In this document: positions 25,411-34,700 of the stretch, piece by piece
Position numbering within the stretch: the stretch's first letter is position 1
Layout: every line of letters begins with the position of its first letter
From: Devosia sp.
GTDB taxonomy: Bacteria; Pseudomonadota; Alphaproteobacteria; Rhizobiales; Devosiaceae
Direction: 5' to 3'
Assembly: GCF_025809055.1 (NCBI RefSeq)
Contig: NZ_CP075529.1
Span: 1,984,001 to 2,048,000, forward strand
Length of the DNA: 64,000 nt
The notes under the pieces: generated by a model
The model's input: the letters and a program-made list of their open reading frames with translations, nothing else
The model's database searches: none
What the model was told of the DNA's origin: nothing
Made by a program: the position numbers and the translations under genes

Positions 25411-26277
25411 TCAGGCCGCCGCAGCAGCCTCCTTGCGCAGCCGGCGGCGTTGTTCCCGCCGCTTCATTTCTTCCTTCGGGTCCGGCACCGGCACCGAGGC
25501 GATGAGCTTCTTGGTGTAGTCGTGATGGGGATCCATCACCACCTGCTCGGATTGCCCGATCTCCACCACTTCCCCGAAATAGAGCACCATGATGCGCTGG
25601 GCGATATGGCGCACCACTGCAATGTCATGGGCAATGAACAGCAGCGAGACACCGAATTCCTTCTGCAGGTCCATGAGCAGGTTGATGACCTGCGCCTGCA
25701 CCGACACGTCCAGCGCCGACACCGCCTCGTCGCAGACGATGAGCTTGGGGCGGGTGATCAGCGCCCGGGCAATGCCGATACGCTGGCACTGGCCGCCGGA
25801 AAATTCATGCGGATAGCGGTTGATCATGGTCGGCGACAGGCCGACCTTTTCGAGCATTTCCGCCACCCGTGCGTTGCGCTCGGCCTTGGTGACTTCCGGA
25901 TAGTGGATGGTCAGCGGCTCGGCGATGATGGCGCCAGCCGTCATGCGCGGATTGAGCGAAGCCAGCGGGTCCTGGAAGACCATCTGGATATCCTTGCGCA
26001 GGCCGATCAACTCCTTGGGGCTCATCTTGAGGATGTCCTTGCCCATCCAGAACGATTCCCCGGACGTAGCTTCGATCAGCCGGATCACGGCACGGGACAG
26101 GGTCGACTTGCCGCATCCGCTCTCGCCCACAATGCCCAGGGTTTCCCCGGCATGGAGATCGAAGGACACGTCCTTGACAGCCCTCAGCACCTTGTGCCCG
26201 CCGAACAGTCCGCCGGCGGGAATCTGGAAGTTCACCGAGAGGTTGCGGACCTTGAGAATGGCTTCCTTCTCGCTCAT
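25411..26277 (-). CDS. oppF: Oligopeptide ABC importer, ATP-binding protein OppF-like
   Basis: 288 residues. Walker A GESGCGKS, Q-loop in MVFQDPLASLNPRMT, signature FSGGQCQRIGIARAL, Walker B LIVCDEAVSALD, and the C-terminal oligopeptide/dipeptide extension (ASVPVPDPKEEMKRR). Pairs with OppD to power uptake. Last gene of the operon; its ATG overlaps the oppD stop by four bases. Confidence 0.95.
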   Translation of the reverse strand: MSEKEAILKVRNLSVNFQIPAGGLFGGHKVLRAVKDVSFDLHAGETLGIVGESGCGKSTLSRAVIRLIEATSGESFWMGKDILKMSPKELIGLRKDIQMVFQDPLASLNPRMTAGAIIAEPLTIHYPEVTKAERNARVAEMLEKVGLSPTMINRYPHEFSGGQCQRIGIARALITRPKLIVCDEAVSALDVSVQAQVINLLMDLQKEFGVSLLFIAHDIAVVRHIAQRIMVLYFGEVVEIGQSEQVVMDPHHDYTKKLIASVPVPDPKEEMKRREQRRRLRKEAAAAA

Positions 26278-27116
26278 GCCTCGCCCCTTTCCTTCATGAA
26301 GTCATAGGACACGGTCGACAGGCGCTCGACCTTGCGGTCGAGCCGCGGCACCGCGGCGAGCAGGCCCTTGGTATAGGGGTGCTCGGGATTGGCGAAGAGT
26401 TCTTCGGTATTGCGATATTCCATCACCCGCCCGTCATACATGACCAGCGTGTCCTCGCAGGTTCCGGCGACGATCCCCAGGTCATGGGTGATCAGGATGA
26501 TCGAGGTGCCGAAATCTTCCTGCAGGTCCACCAACAGGTCGATGATCTCGGCCTGCACGGTCACGTCGAGCGCGGTGGTCGGCTCGTCGGCGATCAACAG
26601 TTCCGGCCCGCACAACAGCGCCATGGCGATCATCACGCGCTGACGCATGCCGCCGGAGAATTCGTGCGGATACATGTGCACGCGGTTCCGGGCATCGGGA
26701 ATGCGCACCGCGTCGAGGAAGCGCACGCTTTCCGCCACCGCCGCACTGTGGCTCATGCCCTTGTGCAACTCGAGCACCTCGCTCATCTGCCGCGAAATGC
26801 GCAGATAGGGGTTAAGCGAGGTCATCGGGTCCTGGAAGATGATGCCGATGCGCTTGGCGCGATACTGGTTGATCTGTCGCAGCGGCAGGTTGAGGATTTC
26901 CTTGCCGTCGAACACGACCGAACCCGACGCCTTGCCGTTGCGCGGCAACAGGCCCAGCAGCGCGAAAGCGCCCTGGGTCTTGCCCGAACCGCTTTCGCCC
27001 ACAATGGCCAGGGTCCGGCCCTTTTCGAGCGTATAGGACAGATCCTTGACCGCGTTGACCACGCCGTCATTGGTCTGGAAATCGACCTTGAGGTTTTTGA
27101 CTTCTAGCAATGCCAT
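26274..27116 (-). CDS. oppD: Oligopeptide ABC importer, ATP-binding protein OppD-like
   Basis: 280 residues. Walker A GESGSGKT, FQDPMTSLNPYLRI Q-loop, signature FSGGMRQRVMIAMAL, Walker B LLIADEPTTALD and a short C-terminal extension. It lies 9 nt after oppC and overlaps oppF. The length is shorter than the typical 320-340 residues of OppD, because the Cys-rich C-terminal region found in many OppD is missing. Confidence 0.94.
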   Translation of the reverse strand: MALLEVKNLKVDFQTNDGVVNAVKDLSYTLEKGRTLAIVGESGSGKTQGAFALLGLLPRNGKASGSVVFDGKEILNLPLRQINQYRAKRIGIIFQDPMTSLNPYLRISRQMSEVLELHKGMSHSAAVAESVRFLDAVRIPDARNRVHMYPHEFSGGMRQRVMIAMALLCGPELLIADEPTTALDVTVQAEIIDLLVDLQEDFGTSIILITHDLGIVAGTCEDTLVMYDGRVMEYRNTEELFANPEHPYTKGLLAAVPRLDRKVERLSTVSYDFMKERGEA

Positions 27117-27125
27117 GTTTGGTTC

Positions 27126-28040
27126 CTAGCGGTCCTTGGGGTCGAGGGCGTCGCGCAGCCCGTCACCGAGATAGGTGAAGGCGAGCAGCATGGCGACCAG
27201 CACCACGGCAGGGCCGAGCAGCATCCAGGGCAGTGCCACGGCCACGCCCGAGCCCTGCGAGATCAGGGTGCCGAGCGAAGTCTGCGGCTCCTGCACGCCA
27301 AGACCGAGATAGCTGAGGAAGCTTTCGGTGATGATGATTTCGGGAATGGTCAGCGTCGCATAGATCACCACCGGACCGGTCAGGTTCGGCACGATATGCT
27401 TGAAGATGATGCTCCACGAACTGGCGCCGCTGGCGCGGGCCGCTTCGACGAATTCGCGTTCCTTGAGGCTGAGTGTCTGCCCGCGCACGATGCGGGCCAT
27501 GGTCAGCCATTCCAGGCACCCGATACCCACGAAGAGCAGGATCGGATTGCGGCCGAAGATCACCACCAGGATGATCACGAACAGGATGTAGGGCAGCGCG
27601 TACATGATGTCGACGAAGCGCATCATCACCGCATCCACCCGGCCACCGAAATAGCCGGCAATGGCGCCATAGCTCACCCCGATGATCACCGAGACGAGCG
27701 TTGCCACGCCCGCCACGATCAGGCTCATCTGCGTGCCCTGCAGGGTGCGGGCCAGCATGTCGCGCCCGTTCTGGTCGGTGCCCATATAGTGCCCGGCATC
27801 GAAATCGGGCGGCTTGCGGATATTGGCCCAGTCCACCTGGCTATAGCCCCAGGGCAGAAAATAAGGGCCCAGGAACGCGATGAGGAAGACCGCGATCAAC
27901 AGGAAGATGGAGAACACCGCCGCCTTGTTGGCGAACAGGCGCCGGCCGGCATCCTGGGTGAGCGAACGGCCCTTGGGCGCGTTGGCCAGTTTCTGGTTGT
28001 ATTCGATGAGAATTGCATCTCGCGAGGTCAGGCCAGCCAT
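27126..28040 (-). CDS. oppC: Oligopeptide ABC importer permease OppC-like
   Basis: 304 residues with six predicted helices, the first near AAVFSIFLLIAVFLIAFLG. The EAA loop that contacts the ATPase reads EAARASGASSWSIIFKHIVPN, as in OppC/DppC. DYMG-type periplasmic loop HYMGTDQNGRDMLAR is characteristic of this subunit. It overlaps oppB by one base. Confidence 0.95.
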   Translation of the reverse strand: MAGLTSRDAILIEYNQKLANAPKGRSLTQDAGRRLFANKAAVFSIFLLIAVFLIAFLGPYFLPWGYSQVDWANIRKPPDFDAGHYMGTDQNGRDMLARTLQGTQMSLIVAGVATLVSVIIGVSYGAIAGYFGGRVDAVMMRFVDIMYALPYILFVIILVVIFGRNPILLFVGIGCLEWLTMARIVRGQTLSLKEREFVEAARASGASSWSIIFKHIVPNLTGPVVIYATLTIPEIIITESFLSYLGLGVQEPQTSLGTLISQGSGVAVALPWMLLGPAVVLVAMLLAFTYLGDGLRDALDPKDR

Positions 28041-28963
28041 CAGCGGTACCTCACCTTGGGATCGAGATAGGCGTAAAGAATGTCCACGATCAGGTTAAGC
28101 AGCAGGATCACTCCCATGTAGAGCACAGTCGTGCCCAGCACGATGCCGTAGTCGCGGGCCAGGGCCGCGCTGATGAAATATTTGCCGATGCCGGGCAGGG
28201 CAAAAACCTGCTCGACGACCAGCGAACCGGTGAGCAGGGCCGACAGCGCCGGACCGAGATAACTCACCACCGGCAGCAGCGCCGGCTTGATGGCGTGCCG
28301 CGCCAGCACCAGCCGGGCGCCAAGCCCCTTGGCCCGCGCCGTGCGCACGTAATTGGTGCCCAGCACTTCGATCATCGAGCCGCGCATGAGGCGCGCCACG
28401 CGGGCGGCCTGAGGCAGGCTCAGGATGATGATGGGCAGGATGAGATGGGGGATCGATCCGGGCACGAATCCGCGCACCGGCAGCCAGCCCCAATAGACGC
28501 CCAGCAGCAGTTGCAGCAGGTTGGCCATGAGGAAGTTCGGCACGATGAGGCCGATCATGACCACGAAGATGACCGAAAAATCGGGCCACTTGTTCTGGTT
28601 CACCGCCGAGATCATGCCCGCCAGGATGCCGATCGAGGTGGCGACGATAAAGGCCATCAGACCCAGCATCAGCGAGAATGGCAGGCCAATGGCCAGAAGC
28701 TCGCTGACAGTAAAGTCCTGATAGCTCATGGACGGACCGAAATCGCCCTGCAGCACGCCTCCAACATAGATGAAGTACTGCTCGAACAGGGACTTATCGA
28801 GATTGTAGTGGGCCCGAAGGTTGGCCAGGATCTGCGGCGGCAGCGCGCGTTCACCGTCGAAGGGACCGCCTGGCGCTGCGCGCAGAATGAAGAAACACAC
28901 GGTGATCGCGATCAGGGCGATCGGAATGGCGCTCAGCACGCGCCGCAAGGCATAGGACAGCAT
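28040..28963 (-). CDS. oppB: Oligopeptide ABC importer permease OppB-like
   Basis: 307 residues. The N-terminal helix (MLSYALRRVLSAIPIALIAI) and RAAPGGPFDGERALPP form the standard OppB/DppB opening; the EAA loop reads YVRTARAKGLGARLVLARHAIKPA. Six helices predicted. It forms the translocation pore with OppC. It is separated from oppA by a 10-bp-stem hairpin. Confidence 0.95.
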   Translation of the reverse strand: MLSYALRRVLSAIPIALIAITVCFFILRAAPGGPFDGERALPPQILANLRAHYNLDKSLFEQYFIYVGGVLQGDFGPSMSYQDFTVSELLAIGLPFSLMLGLMAFIVATSIGILAGMISAVNQNKWPDFSVIFVVMIGLIVPNFLMANLLQLLLGVYWGWLPVRGFVPGSIPHLILPIIILSLPQAARVARLMRGSMIEVLGTNYVRTARAKGLGARLVLARHAIKPALLPVVSYLGPALSALLTGSLVVEQVFALPGIGKYFISAALARDYGIVLGTTVLYMGVILLLNLIVDILYAYLDPKVRYR

Positions 28964-28989
28964 TTGTGCCCATTCCCCTTTCTTTAAGG

Positions 28990-29024
28990 AACCGGCCGGC
29001 CCCGCAGCACGGGACCGGCCGGTT
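28990..29024 (-). terminator. Intercistronic hairpin between oppA and oppB
   Basis: AACCGGCCGG (28990-28999) pairs with CCGGCCGGTT (29015-29024); CCCG/CGGG inside extends it to about 14 bp with a 5-nt loop. Such stems after a binding-protein gene usually stabilise its mRNA and lower downstream expression. Confidence 0.75.
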
Positions 29025-29065
29025 GAGGAACTCCGGCGCGGGTCAGGACCCGCGCCGGCCGGACA

Positions 29066-30682
29066 CTATTCAGACTTGGTGAGCCAACGGGTACGGTGAA
29101 TGTCGGACGGATTGTCGACAAACCCTTCGATCGACGGCGATACGATGTTCTTGGACACGTACCAGTAGATCGGGATGGCAGCGAAGTCGTCCATGGCCAT
29201 GGCTTCGGCTTCGTGCAGGATGGCTGCGCGTGCGCCCAGGTCGAGTTCGGCGGCAGCTTCGGCCAGAAGGGCATCGAACTCGGGGTTCGAATAGCGGCCG
29301 TAGTTGTTGCCCCAGTTGATGGTGTCGCCCTGGGTGGTGCCGGACTTGAGCAGGTCAAGCGTATTGGCAGCATCAGAGTAGTCGAGCAGCCAGCCGGCAC
29401 GGCCGATCTGGAAGTCGCCGGCCTGGAGCGCGTCATAGTGGACGGCCACTTCGGCATTGAACAGCTCGATCTTGACACCCAGCGGCTCCCACATGGCCGA
29501 CAGGGCCACGGCGATGCGCTGGTGCGCTTCGTTGGTGTTGTAGCGCAGCTGCAGGTTCAGCGGGTTTTCGGCGCTGTAACCAGCTTCGGCCATCAGGGCG
29601 ATCGCGCGTTCGACGCGGGCGCCGTACTCTTCCGAGGCCCAATCCGGCGTATAGGCGTCGCCATCGTAATTGGCGGTGCCCGGCGGGACCCAGCCATAGG
29701 CGGCGATTTCGCCGGTGGTCAGGATATCGGGACCGATGACTTCGCGGTTGACCGAGATCGAGAGGGCTTCACGCACGCGCACGTCGGCGAGCGGGCTGCC
29801 TTCGGACTGGTTCATCACGTAGTAGTAGATGCCCAGGAACGGCTCCACATGGGCTTCGCCCGGACGGTTGTCCTGCAGCCACTGATACTGATCGGGCGGG
29901 AACGCCGTCAGGATGTCGAGCTCGCCCGCGATATAGGCGTTGAAGGCAGCGGTCGTGTCTTCGGTGTTGTCGTAATAGACTTCATCGATGGCGACATTGG
30001 CCGCATCATAATAGTCCGGGTTCTTCTCGGACCGCAGATACGAGCCGGGCACCCATTCCTTGAGCATGTAGGGGCCATTGCCCACAACGTTCTCGATCTT
30101 GGTCCAGTTCTCGCCCAGCTCTTCCACCTTGTGCTTGGGCACGGGGAAGGCGGTGTAGTGGGTCAGCGCCTGGATGAAATAGGGAGTCGGGTTCTCGAGG
30201 GTGATCTCGACGGTCTTTTCGTCCGGAGCCTTGACGCCGAGTTCGGCGAAGTCGGTGATCTCGCCCGAAGCGATGGCTTCAGCATTCTTGATCGGATACT
30301 GCAGATAGGCATAGGACGAGGCCGTTGCCGGATCGAACAGGCGCTGGAAGGCGAACACGAAGTCGGCCGAGGTCACCGGGGTGCCGTCGGACCACTGGAT
30401 GCCATCACGCAGGGTGAAGGTATAGACCAGGCCATCATCGGAAACGGTGTAGCTCTCGGCCTGGCCCGGAATGGCTTCGGCATTGGCATCTTCGGTCATC
30501 AGACCTTCGATATAGTCGCCGATGATGCGGTTTTCCCAGTCGCCCTCGGCATGGTGCGGGTCGATAGAGCCAGGCTCACCACCATTGCCCAGCCGCAGCG
30601 TCACGGCCTGTGCGGCCGAGACGGCCAGCATAGACACGGAACCGGCAAGCAGCACGGCTCCCAGGGTTTGCATGAGTTTCAT
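29066..30682 (-). CDS. oppA: Periplasmic oligopeptide-binding protein OppA-like
   Basis: 538 residues. A signal peptide ends at AAQA before VTLRLGNGGEPGSIDPHHAEG, the canonical start of family-5 peptide-binding proteins. The segment DGLVYTFTLRDGIQWSDGTPVTSADFVF and the hinge ADVRVREALSISVNRE fit OppA/DppA. There is no lipobox, so it is freely periplasmic. First gene of oppABCDF; the 300-bp region upstream carries its promoter. Confidence 0.96.
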   Translation of the reverse strand: MKLMQTLGAVLLAGSVSMLAVSAAQAVTLRLGNGGEPGSIDPHHAEGDWENRIIGDYIEGLMTEDANAEAIPGQAESYTVSDDGLVYTFTLRDGIQWSDGTPVTSADFVFAFQRLFDPATASSYAYLQYPIKNAEAIASGEITDFAELGVKAPDEKTVEITLENPTPYFIQALTHYTAFPVPKHKVEELGENWTKIENVVGNGPYMLKEWVPGSYLRSEKNPDYYDAANVAIDEVYYDNTEDTTAAFNAYIAGELDILTAFPPDQYQWLQDNRPGEAHVEPFLGIYYYVMNQSEGSPLADVRVREALSISVNREVIGPDILTTGEIAAYGWVPPGTANYDGDAYTPDWASEEYGARVERAIALMAEAGYSAENPLNLQLRYNTNEAHQRIAVALSAMWEPLGVKIELFNAEVAVHYDALQAGDFQIGRAGWLLDYSDAANTLDLLKSGTTQGDTINWGNNYGRYSNPEFDALLAEAAAELDLGARAAILHEAEAMAMDDFAAIPIYWYVSKNIVSPSIEGFVDNPSDIHRTRWLTKSE

Positions 30683-30989
30683 TCCGTCCCATCTCCTTGT
30701 GGAATTCTTCGTTTCTGACTTCTGCCCATGACGTCCGGACAGCTGTTATGGCCTCGCCGCGGTTTTTACCCGCTGGTCAAGATTGCTGGACGGTATTACG
30801 CATTTCCGTCTACTGACAAGCGAAAGATTGACCTAAACGTCACCTGACCACCGATTGTGAACATGCTCCGCCCTACCCGGTTTGAGGCAAGCGATTGCCC
30901 GATTTGGATCGGTTCAGGATTCATGTTCCAAGAGTCGGGGCGGCTAAACCGGTCCGCGCAAGGCCATCCTAAGAAGCTGACGGACGCGC
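30683..30989. other. 307-bp gap upstream of oppA, no gene seen
   Basis: It must hold the oppA promoter (minus strand); TTGTCA followed 15-16 bases later by TAATAC (about 30795-30820, minus) is a weak candidate. The element TTGACCTAAACGTCAC at 30828-30843 is not a good match to the MerR sites at 37322. No repeat or small gene is visible. Confidence 0.4.
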
Positions 30990-31148
30990 TCAGCCGAAGA
31001 GGCCACTTCGCTGTGCAAAAAAGATCACCAGGGCCACCCCGACAAGCACCGCAAAGGGCAGCCAGCCGGGCAGCGGCGCCCGAGGCTTGGGGGCCTCGGG
31101 ATCCGGTTTTTTCTCGGGCCTGCGGAACTTTACGACATTGTCGCTCAT
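30990..31148 (-). CDS. Small single-pass membrane protein coupled to fadI
   Basis: 52 residues from ATG 31148, beginning MSDNVVKFRRPEKKPDPEAP, a basic Pro-rich stretch, then one membrane helix LPFAVLVGVALVIFFA and a short tail. The N-terminal MSDNVVKFRRP pattern recurs in small alphaproteobacterial membrane proteins of unknown role. Its ATG overlaps the fadI stop (ATGA), so it is the last gene of the beta-oxidation operon. Confidence 0.82.
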   Translation of the reverse strand: MSDNVVKFRRPEKKPDPEAPKPRAPLPGWLPFAVLVGVALVIFFAQRSGLFG

Positions 31149-32428
31149 GCAGCGCTTTCCACGATGGCGGCCACGCCCATGCCGCCGGCGGTGCACACCG
31201 AGATCAGGGCCCGCTTGCCCGGATCGCTCGCCAGCATCTTGGCCGTAAGGCCCAGAATACGCGCGCCGGTGGCGGCAAAGGGATGGCCATAGGCCAGGCT
31301 CGATCCCTTGACGTTGATCGCCGCCGGATCGATTTCGCCCAGCACCGTGTCACGGCCGAGCACGTCGCGGCAATAGTCCGGATCGGTCCAGGCCTTGAGC
31401 GTGCACAGAACCTGGGCGGCAAAGGCCTCGTGCAGTTCGAAATAGTCGATATCCTCGAATCCCAGCCCCGCCCGGGCCAGCATGTCGGAAACGGCAATGG
31501 TCGGGGCCATCAACAGGCCATCGCCATGGGCGAAGTCATTGCCGGCCACCCGCCCCGTGGTGAGATAGGCCTGGATGGGCAGGCCGCGCGCCTTAGCCCA
31601 TTCCTCGCTGGCCAGCAGCACCCCGGCCGCGCCATCGGTGAGCGGCGTCGAATTGCCGGCCGTCAGCGTGCCCTGCCCGCTCGACTTGTCAAAGGCGGGC
31701 TTGAGCGTCGCCATCTTCTCGACATTGGCGTCGGCCCGCACATTGTTGTCCTTGACCAGGCCCGCGCAGGGCACCAGCAGGTCGTCGTGGAAGCCATCTT
31801 CATAGGCCTGGGTGGCATTGCGATGGCTGGCCACCGCCAGATGATCCTGCGCCTCCCGTGAAATCTTCCACTCGCGCGCCATCAGTTCGCAATGCTGGCC
31901 CATGGAGAGGCCCGTGCGCGGCTCGTTGACCGACGGCGCCACCGGCGTCAGTTCGCCAAAGGAAAAACCCTTGAAGGCGCCCAGCTTCTGCCCCGTGGTC
32001 TTGGCGGCATTGGCATTGAGCAGGCGGTGCTGGAACTTGGGCCCGAAAACGATTGGGCTGTCCGACACCGTGTCCGAACCGGCCGCAATGCCGCTGTCGA
32101 TCTGCCCCGAGGCAATCTTGCCCGCCAGCATCAGCGCCGCCTGCAGGCTGGTGCCGCAGGCGATCTGCATGGTCGTGCCGGGGGTGCGCGGATCGAGCCC
32201 GGCATCCAGCAGCGCCTCGCGGGCAATGTTGAAATCGCGGGAATGGTTGATCACGGCCCCGGCGACAACTTCATCGACCTTCTGGCCCTTGAGGCCATAT
32301 TTGTCGGCCACCCCGCCCAGCACGGTGGCAAGCATGGACAGGTTGGTTTCATCCGCATAGGCCGTGCCGCCGCGGGCAAAGGGAATACGGGCCGAGCCGA
32401 CAATGGCAACGCGCTTGAGTTCAGTCAT
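31145..32428 (-). CDS. fadI: Acetyl-CoA C-acyltransferase (3-ketoacyl-CoA thiolase)
   Basis: 427 residues from ATG 32428. It carries out the thiolytic last step of beta-oxidation. Active-site regions: IACGTSLQAA (acyl-accepting Cys), FELHEAFAAQ (His), SLAYGHPFAATGAR and CTAGGMGVAA (second Cys). The length and the GQHCEL segment point to the FadI type. A class A repeat lies between it and fadJ on the 5' side. Confidence 0.95.
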   Translation of the reverse strand: MTELKRVAIVGSARIPFARGGTAYADETNLSMLATVLGGVADKYGLKGQKVDEVVAGAVINHSRDFNIAREALLDAGLDPRTPGTTMQIACGTSLQAALMLAGKIASGQIDSGIAAGSDTVSDSPIVFGPKFQHRLLNANAAKTTGQKLGAFKGFSFGELTPVAPSVNEPRTGLSMGQHCELMAREWKISREAQDHLAVASHRNATQAYEDGFHDDLLVPCAGLVKDNNVRADANVEKMATLKPAFDKSSGQGTLTAGNSTPLTDGAAGVLLASEEWAKARGLPIQAYLTTGRVAGNDFAHGDGLLMAPTIAVSDMLARAGLGFEDIDYFELHEAFAAQVLCTLKAWTDPDYCRDVLGRDTVLGEIDPAAINVKGSSLAYGHPFAATGARILGLTAKMLASDPGKRALISVCTAGGMGVAAIVESAA

Positions 32429-32456
32429 CAATTGATCTCCGATTGGGCACCTATGC

Positions 32457-32574
32457 ACCTCTCCCCTGAGGGGAGAGGTCGGCGCGCAGCGACGGGTGAG
32501 GGGTTCAGGATATCGGCTCGGGCCGAGAGGCCTTCACCCCTTACCCCGGCCCTCTCCCCTGAGGAGAGAGGGGG
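32457..32574. repeat. Class A palindromic repeat pair between fadI and fadJ
   Basis: Copy one has ACCTCTCCCCTGAGGGGAG (from 32457) then GGTGAGGGGTTCAG. Copy two (32533-32574) is in the opposite orientation: TTCACCCCTTACCCC, then CCCTCTCCCCTGAGGAGAGA. The two face each other within the operon. Confidence 0.85.
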
Positions 32575-32606
32575 CCGATCTGCGCTTGAACAGATATCAA
32601 TCCGCA

Positions 32607-34568
32607 TCACGCCCGCCCATCCGCGCGCGCCTTCATCGGTCCACCCAGGAACGGCGCGAAGCCGGTCCCCATGATGACCCCGACATCGGCGAGGTCCGGC
32701 GAGGCGACCACGCCCTCGGCCACCACCACCTCGGTCATGTCGACCAGCGGCTTTACCAGCTCGCGGCCAAGGCCTGCCAGGTCGCGGTGCTCGGGCACTT
32801 CGCCTTTCACCGCCTTGCCCTTCTCCCACTTGTAGAAACCCTCATCGGTCTTGCGTCCCAACTTGCCCGCCGCGATCAGCCGCGCAAACTTGGAATTTTC
32901 CGGCACCGCATGGCCCAGTTCGGTCGCCACCGACCGGCCGACGTCAAGGCCCACCGTATCCATGAGTTCGATCGGCCCCATCGGCATGCCGAAAGCCACC
33001 GCCGCCGCGTCGAGCAATTCCTTGCTCTCGCCGCGTTCCACCCGCTCCACCGCGCCCAGCATGTAGGGCATGAGCACGCGATTGACGAGGAAACCCGGCG
33101 CGGATTTCACCACCACCGGCGACTTGCCGATGGCCAGGGCAAAGCTTGCGCCCTTGCCGATGGCCTCGTCGGAATTGAAGGTCGAGCGGATGACTTCCAC
33201 CAGCGGCAATTGCGCCACCGGATTGAAGAAGTGCAGCCCGATCAGCCGGCCCGGGTCGGCCAGTGCCTCGGCAATGCGTTCCAGCTCGATCGAGGAGGTA
33301 TTGGTCGCCAGGATCGCGCCCGGCTTCAGCCGGCCCTCGACGCCCTTGAAAATGGTCTGCTTGACCTCGAGCTTTTCCACCACCGCCTCGATGATCACAT
33401 CGGCGCGGGAAACCCCTGTGCCCTGCGGGTCGGGCACCAGGCGCAACATGGCCGCGTCGACCTCGCGCTTTTTCTTGTAGCGTTTCTGGAACAGCTTCTT
33501 GGCCCGGTCCAGCGCCGGCTGGATGCGGGCCATGTCGAGATCCTGCAGGGTTACGCTCATGCCGCGATAGGCGCACCAGGCGGCAATATCGCCCCCCATC
33601 ACGCCCGCGCCGATCACATGCACCCGCGCAAACTTGGCGCCCTTGATGCCCTGTTTCTTGAGCCCTTCGGAAAGGAAGAATACCCGGCGCAGATTGGTCG
33701 CGGTCGGCGAGGCCATCAGCGGCACGAAGGCAGCGATCTCGCCCTTGACCATGGCCTGCCAGTCATTGCCGTGCTCTTCGAACAGGTCGATCAGCGCATA
33801 GGGGGCGGGATAGTGTTCCTTGCGTGCCTTCTTGCCGGCCTGTTCGCGCATCTGCTTGGCGACGACCCCGCGCAGCGGACCCATGGCCATGGCGCGCTTG
33901 TTGAACCCGGCCGGCGTCGATTTGCGCTTCTGCAGCACCGCCTTGCGGCCTTCCCAGCGCAGCATGTCGCGATGGCGCACCAGCTTGTCGACGAGGTTGA
34001 GGCCCCGCGCCGCGCCGGCCCGCAGCATCTTGCCGGTCAACATGATGCTCATGGCATCGACCGGACCGGCCTGGCGGATGGAGCGGCCCGTGCCGCCAAA
34101 GCCGGGAAAGATGCCCAGGTTGACTTCGGGGAAGCCAATGCGGGTCTTGTCGTCATTGACGGCGATCCGGTAGTGGCAGGCGAGCGCCAGTTCGAGCCCG
34201 CCGCCCAGGCAGAAGCCGTGGATACCGGCCACCACCGGCACCTTGAGGTTCTCGATCCGCCAGAACAGGGCATGGGTGCGCTTGAGCGCCTCGGTCAGGA
34301 TAGACGGTTCGCTGATGCTGTCGAATTCGCTGACATCGGCCCCGGCGATGAAGCCGCTGTCCTTGCCCGAAAGCAGCGCCACGCCGACCAGCTCGTCGCG
34401 CTTGGCCAGGTCCTCGATCCGCGCCACCAGCGTTTCGAGCTCCATGATGGCCTCGCGGCTCAGCGTATTCACCGAACCCTCCGGCGAATGGATGGTCAGC
34501 CAGCCGATTTTTTCGAAATCGGTGTGGAAGCTCCAGTGTTTCGTATCGGTTGCCTGTGGGGCGATCAT
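32607..34568 (-). CDS. fadJ: Bifunctional enoyl-CoA hydratase/3-hydroxyacyl-CoA dehydrogenase
   Basis: 653 residues from ATG 34568. The N-terminal crotonase half holds FIAGADVSEFDS and GFCLGGGLELALACHYRIA (oxyanion and catalytic Glu). The dehydrogenase half starts at the NAD site VIGAGVMGGDIAAWCA and includes TNTSSIELERIAEAL and LIGLHFFNPVAQLPLVEV. It hydrates enoyl-CoA and oxidises the product. Second gene of the fadE-fadJ-fadI unit. Confidence 0.96.
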   Translation of the reverse strand: MIAPQATDTKHWSFHTDFEKIGWLTIHSPEGSVNTLSREAIMELETLVARIEDLAKRDELVGVALLSGKDSGFIAGADVSEFDSISEPSILTEALKRTHALFWRIENLKVPVVAGIHGFCLGGGLELALACHYRIAVNDDKTRIGFPEVNLGIFPGFGGTGRSIRQAGPVDAMSIMLTGKMLRAGAARGLNLVDKLVRHRDMLRWEGRKAVLQKRKSTPAGFNKRAMAMGPLRGVVAKQMREQAGKKARKEHYPAPYALIDLFEEHGNDWQAMVKGEIAAFVPLMASPTATNLRRVFFLSEGLKKQGIKGAKFARVHVIGAGVMGGDIAAWCAYRGMSVTLQDLDMARIQPALDRAKKLFQKRYKKKREVDAAMLRLVPDPQGTGVSRADVIIEAVVEKLEVKQTIFKGVEGRLKPGAILATNTSSIELERIAEALADPGRLIGLHFFNPVAQLPLVEVIRSTFNSDEAIGKGASFALAIGKSPVVVKSAPGFLVNRVLMPYMLGAVERVERGESKELLDAAAVAFGMPMGPIELMDTVGLDVGRSVATELGHAVPENSKFARLIAAGKLGRKTDEGFYKWEKGKAVKGEVPEHRDLAGLGRELVKPLVDMTEVVVAEGVVASPDLADVGVIMGTGFAPFLGGPMKARADGRA

Positions 34569-34619
34569 GGTCACTCCTCGCGTTCGGCTCATTGTCCGTG
34601 ATGGAGTTTCCTCCACCGG

Positions 34620-34687
34620 GTCATTCCCGCGAAAGCGGGAACCCCTGTTTACCCTTCAACGGAGGTTCCCGCTTTCGCGGGAATGAC
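34620..34687. repeat. Class B repeat: two perfect inverted copies
   Basis: Two 24-bp arms, 34620-34643 and 34664-34687, are exact reverse complements; each is itself a hairpin TTCCCGC-GAAA-GCGGGAA. A third copy of the arm is at 44527-44550. The pair lies between fadE and fadJ, inside the operon. Confidence 0.9.
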
Positions 34688-34700
34688 TCCGCATTTCTCC

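Noticed and set aside
30828..30843. TTGACCTAAACGTCAC near oppA as a third LiuR-like site
   Set aside because: Only partial agreement with GTTTACG-N4-CGTCAA and oppA is not an expected member; likely chance.
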